Assembly (NCBI GenBank): GCA_937910655.1
Contig: CALEMV010000247.1
Coordinates: 1 to 7,268, forward strand
Direction: 5' to 3'
DNA from: an uncultured Solobacterium sp.
GTDB lineage: Bacteria; Bacillota_I; Bacilli_A; Erysipelotrichales; Erysipelotrichaceae
DNA: 7,268 nt
Positions within the stretch are counted from its first letter, which is position 1. The number at the start of each line of letters is the position of its first letter. A model generated the notes under the pieces. That model was not told the DNA's origin. It saw only the letters and a list, made by a program, of their open reading frames with translations, and made no database searches. Below are positions 6,215 to 7,268 of this stretch, piece after piece. The position numbers were made by a program, and so were the translations under genes.

Positions 6215-7268
6215 ATGAAATTATTTGAACAATTCCCACAGTATGAAGATGGGTTTATAGTATTACGTCGTTTTGTACAGGAAGACGCAAAATACCTTTC
6301 GGATGTATATGAAGAAAGACTGACAAAACGTCAGGCAGAAAAGACAATTGAAAATTATGAAAAGTCTTATCAAGATAAGGATGAAGTCATTCTTGGTATC
6401 TTTGGGAAGGAAGACGAACAATTAAAGGGTATTATTGAGATATACGATATTCATGAATCGGAACTTTCGATTGGCTATATGATTGTCGAGAAATATCGCC
6501 ATCAAACATATGCTAAAAATAGTGTGTATCTTCTAACGAAAAAATTGATTGAAGACTATGGCATAACATGCATACATGCGAATTGTCATGTAGATAATAT
6601 CTATTCGATACGTGTGTTAGAACACAATGGATATGAAAGACTTGGACAAGAAGAGGATGAATATGTGTATGCATATAAGCCAAAACAACTAGAACAGGAT
6701 ACATTGAACCAAGATGAAAAGATGATTGTCCTCGCAGGCGGATGTTTTTGGGGTGTAGAGAAAGCATTCAAGGCTTTAGATGGTGTTTTGGAAACAACAG
6801 TAGGATACGCAAACGGCTTCACAGATAATCCAACATATGAAGAAGTTTGCCGAAATGAAACAGGGTATAAGGAGGCGGTAAAGGTTGTATATCAACCAAA
6901 TGTAGTTTCCTTATCTACAGTTATTCGTGCATTCTTCTTATGCATCGATCCACGACAGCGAAACAGTCAAGGCAATGATATAGGTTCTCAATATCAAGCA
7001 GGTATTTACTATGTGGATGAAAAAGATTTAGATGATATTAAACCAGTATATACAAATGAGCGTATGAAGTACGATCGTTTCTTTGTGGAATTAGAGCCAC
7101 TGAAAAACTTTTACACAGCAGAAGAATATCATCAAGACTATCTAGATAAGCATCCATTTGGTTATTGCCATATTACTTCTTATGAAATGGAAGAAGTAAA
7201 AAAATTAAACCACATCCCTTGTCAGATAAGCGTAGTTCTTCCATCAGAAAAAGAACTGAAATTAGAAG
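6215..7268 (+). CDS. msrA: GNAT acetyltransferase-like / methionine sulfoxide reductase MsrA fusion (partial, runs off the window)
   Basis: One uninterrupted frame of 351 codons continues past the window end. Residues 1 to about 155 are a GNAT (RimJ-like) domain: FIVLRRFVQEDA near the start, LSIGYMIVEKYR (85-96) and VDNIYSIRVLEHNGYERLG (126-144). Its acetyl-CoA loop is degenerate (RHQTYA where family members have R-G-x-G-x-A), so activity is doubtful. After a short acidic linker (158-169), residues 170 to about 325 are MsrA, which reduces the S-form of methionine sulfoxide. Visible features are GCFWG (176-180, catalytic Cys177), GYKEAV (Glu220), QGNDIGSQY (252-260) and GYCHI with the probable resolving Cys318. 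The final residues, PSEKELKLE, resemble the first residues of MsrB domains, so an MsrB may follow. The start ATG has GAGGTG at 6203-6208, 6 bases upstream. The internal ATG before MsrA (6722) has no clear ribosome binding site, supporting a true fusion. It is probably cytoplasmic, as no signal peptide is seen. Confidence 0.9.
   Translation, partial: MKLFEQFPQYEDGFIVLRRFVQEDAKYLSDVYEERLTKRQAEKTIENYEKSYQDKDEVILGIFGKEDEQLKGIIEIYDIHESELSIGYMIVEKYRHQTYAKNSVYLLTKKLIEDYGITCIHANCHVDNIYSIRVLEHNGYERLGQEEDEYVYAYKPKQLEQDTLNQDEKMIVLAGGCFWGVEKAFKALDGVLETTVGYANGFTDNPTYEEVCRNETGYKEAVKVVYQPNVVSLSTVIRAFFLCIDPRQRNSQGNDIGSQYQAGIYYVDEKDLDDIKPVYTNERMKYDRFFVELEPLKNFYTAEEYHQDYLDKHPFGYCHITSYEMEEVKKLNHIPCQISVVLPSEKELKLE

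Noticed and set aside
6513..6822. Two overlapping minus-strand open frames (6513-6767 and 6601-6822)
   Set aside because: They lie entirely inside the well-supported GNAT-MsrA coding frame, have no recognisable domain or promoter, and read as shadow frames.

Overview
The window is AT-rich bacterial DNA with strong GGAGG-type ribosome binding sites, short intergenic gaps and all supported genes on the + strand. Codon use, the gene families and a sigma-A-type promoter (TTGACA, 17 bp, TATTCT) point to a low-GC Bacillota. An Erysipelotrichia-like host is my guess; nothing in the window proves it.

Layout: (1) 1-110 is an upstream region with a probable extended -10 promoter. (2) 111-2387 is a full-length Tex-family nucleic-acid-binding protein, closed by a 12-bp hairpin terminator. 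(3) 2430-2516 is a compact control region: a near-consensus promoter carrying two 18-bp perfect palindromes of the form AGTTAGT-N4-ACTAACT, one over the -35 box and one at the expected transcription start. (4) 2517-6126 is a four-gene operon for a manganese/zinc-type ABC importer: lipoprotein receptor (TroA-like), ATPase (TroB-like) and two ABC-3 family permeases (TroC- and TroD-like). Its genes are tightly packed or overlapping, and it ends at an 11-bp hairpin terminator with a T-tract. (5) 6215 to the window end is one open frame fusing a GNAT acetyltransferase-like domain to methionine sulfoxide reductase A. Its last residues look like the start of an MsrB domain, cut off by the window edge.

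How the genes fit together: TroA captures the metal outside the membrane, TroC and TroD form the channel and TroB powers it. The receptor has the His-His-His-Asp ligand set of the TroA/ZnuA type but no His-rich loop. The ATPase has the NWNFPIRVKDVVLMGRY segment that I associate with Mn/Fe systems, so manganese is the favoured substrate. The paired palindromes look like binding sites for a metal-sensing DtxR/MntR/TroR-family repressor. No stand-alone repressor gene is present, but the last permease carries an extra C-terminal winged-helix-like domain of about 80 residues. This recalls permease-repressor fusions such as chlamydial YtgCR. Manganese uptake beside a methionine sulfoxide reductase would suit an oxidative-stress theme, but that link is inference from adjacency.

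The most notable items are the permease-winged-helix fusion, the twin operators and the GNAT-MsrA(-MsrB) fusion. No RNA genes, CRISPR arrays, insertion sequences or attachment sites were seen.
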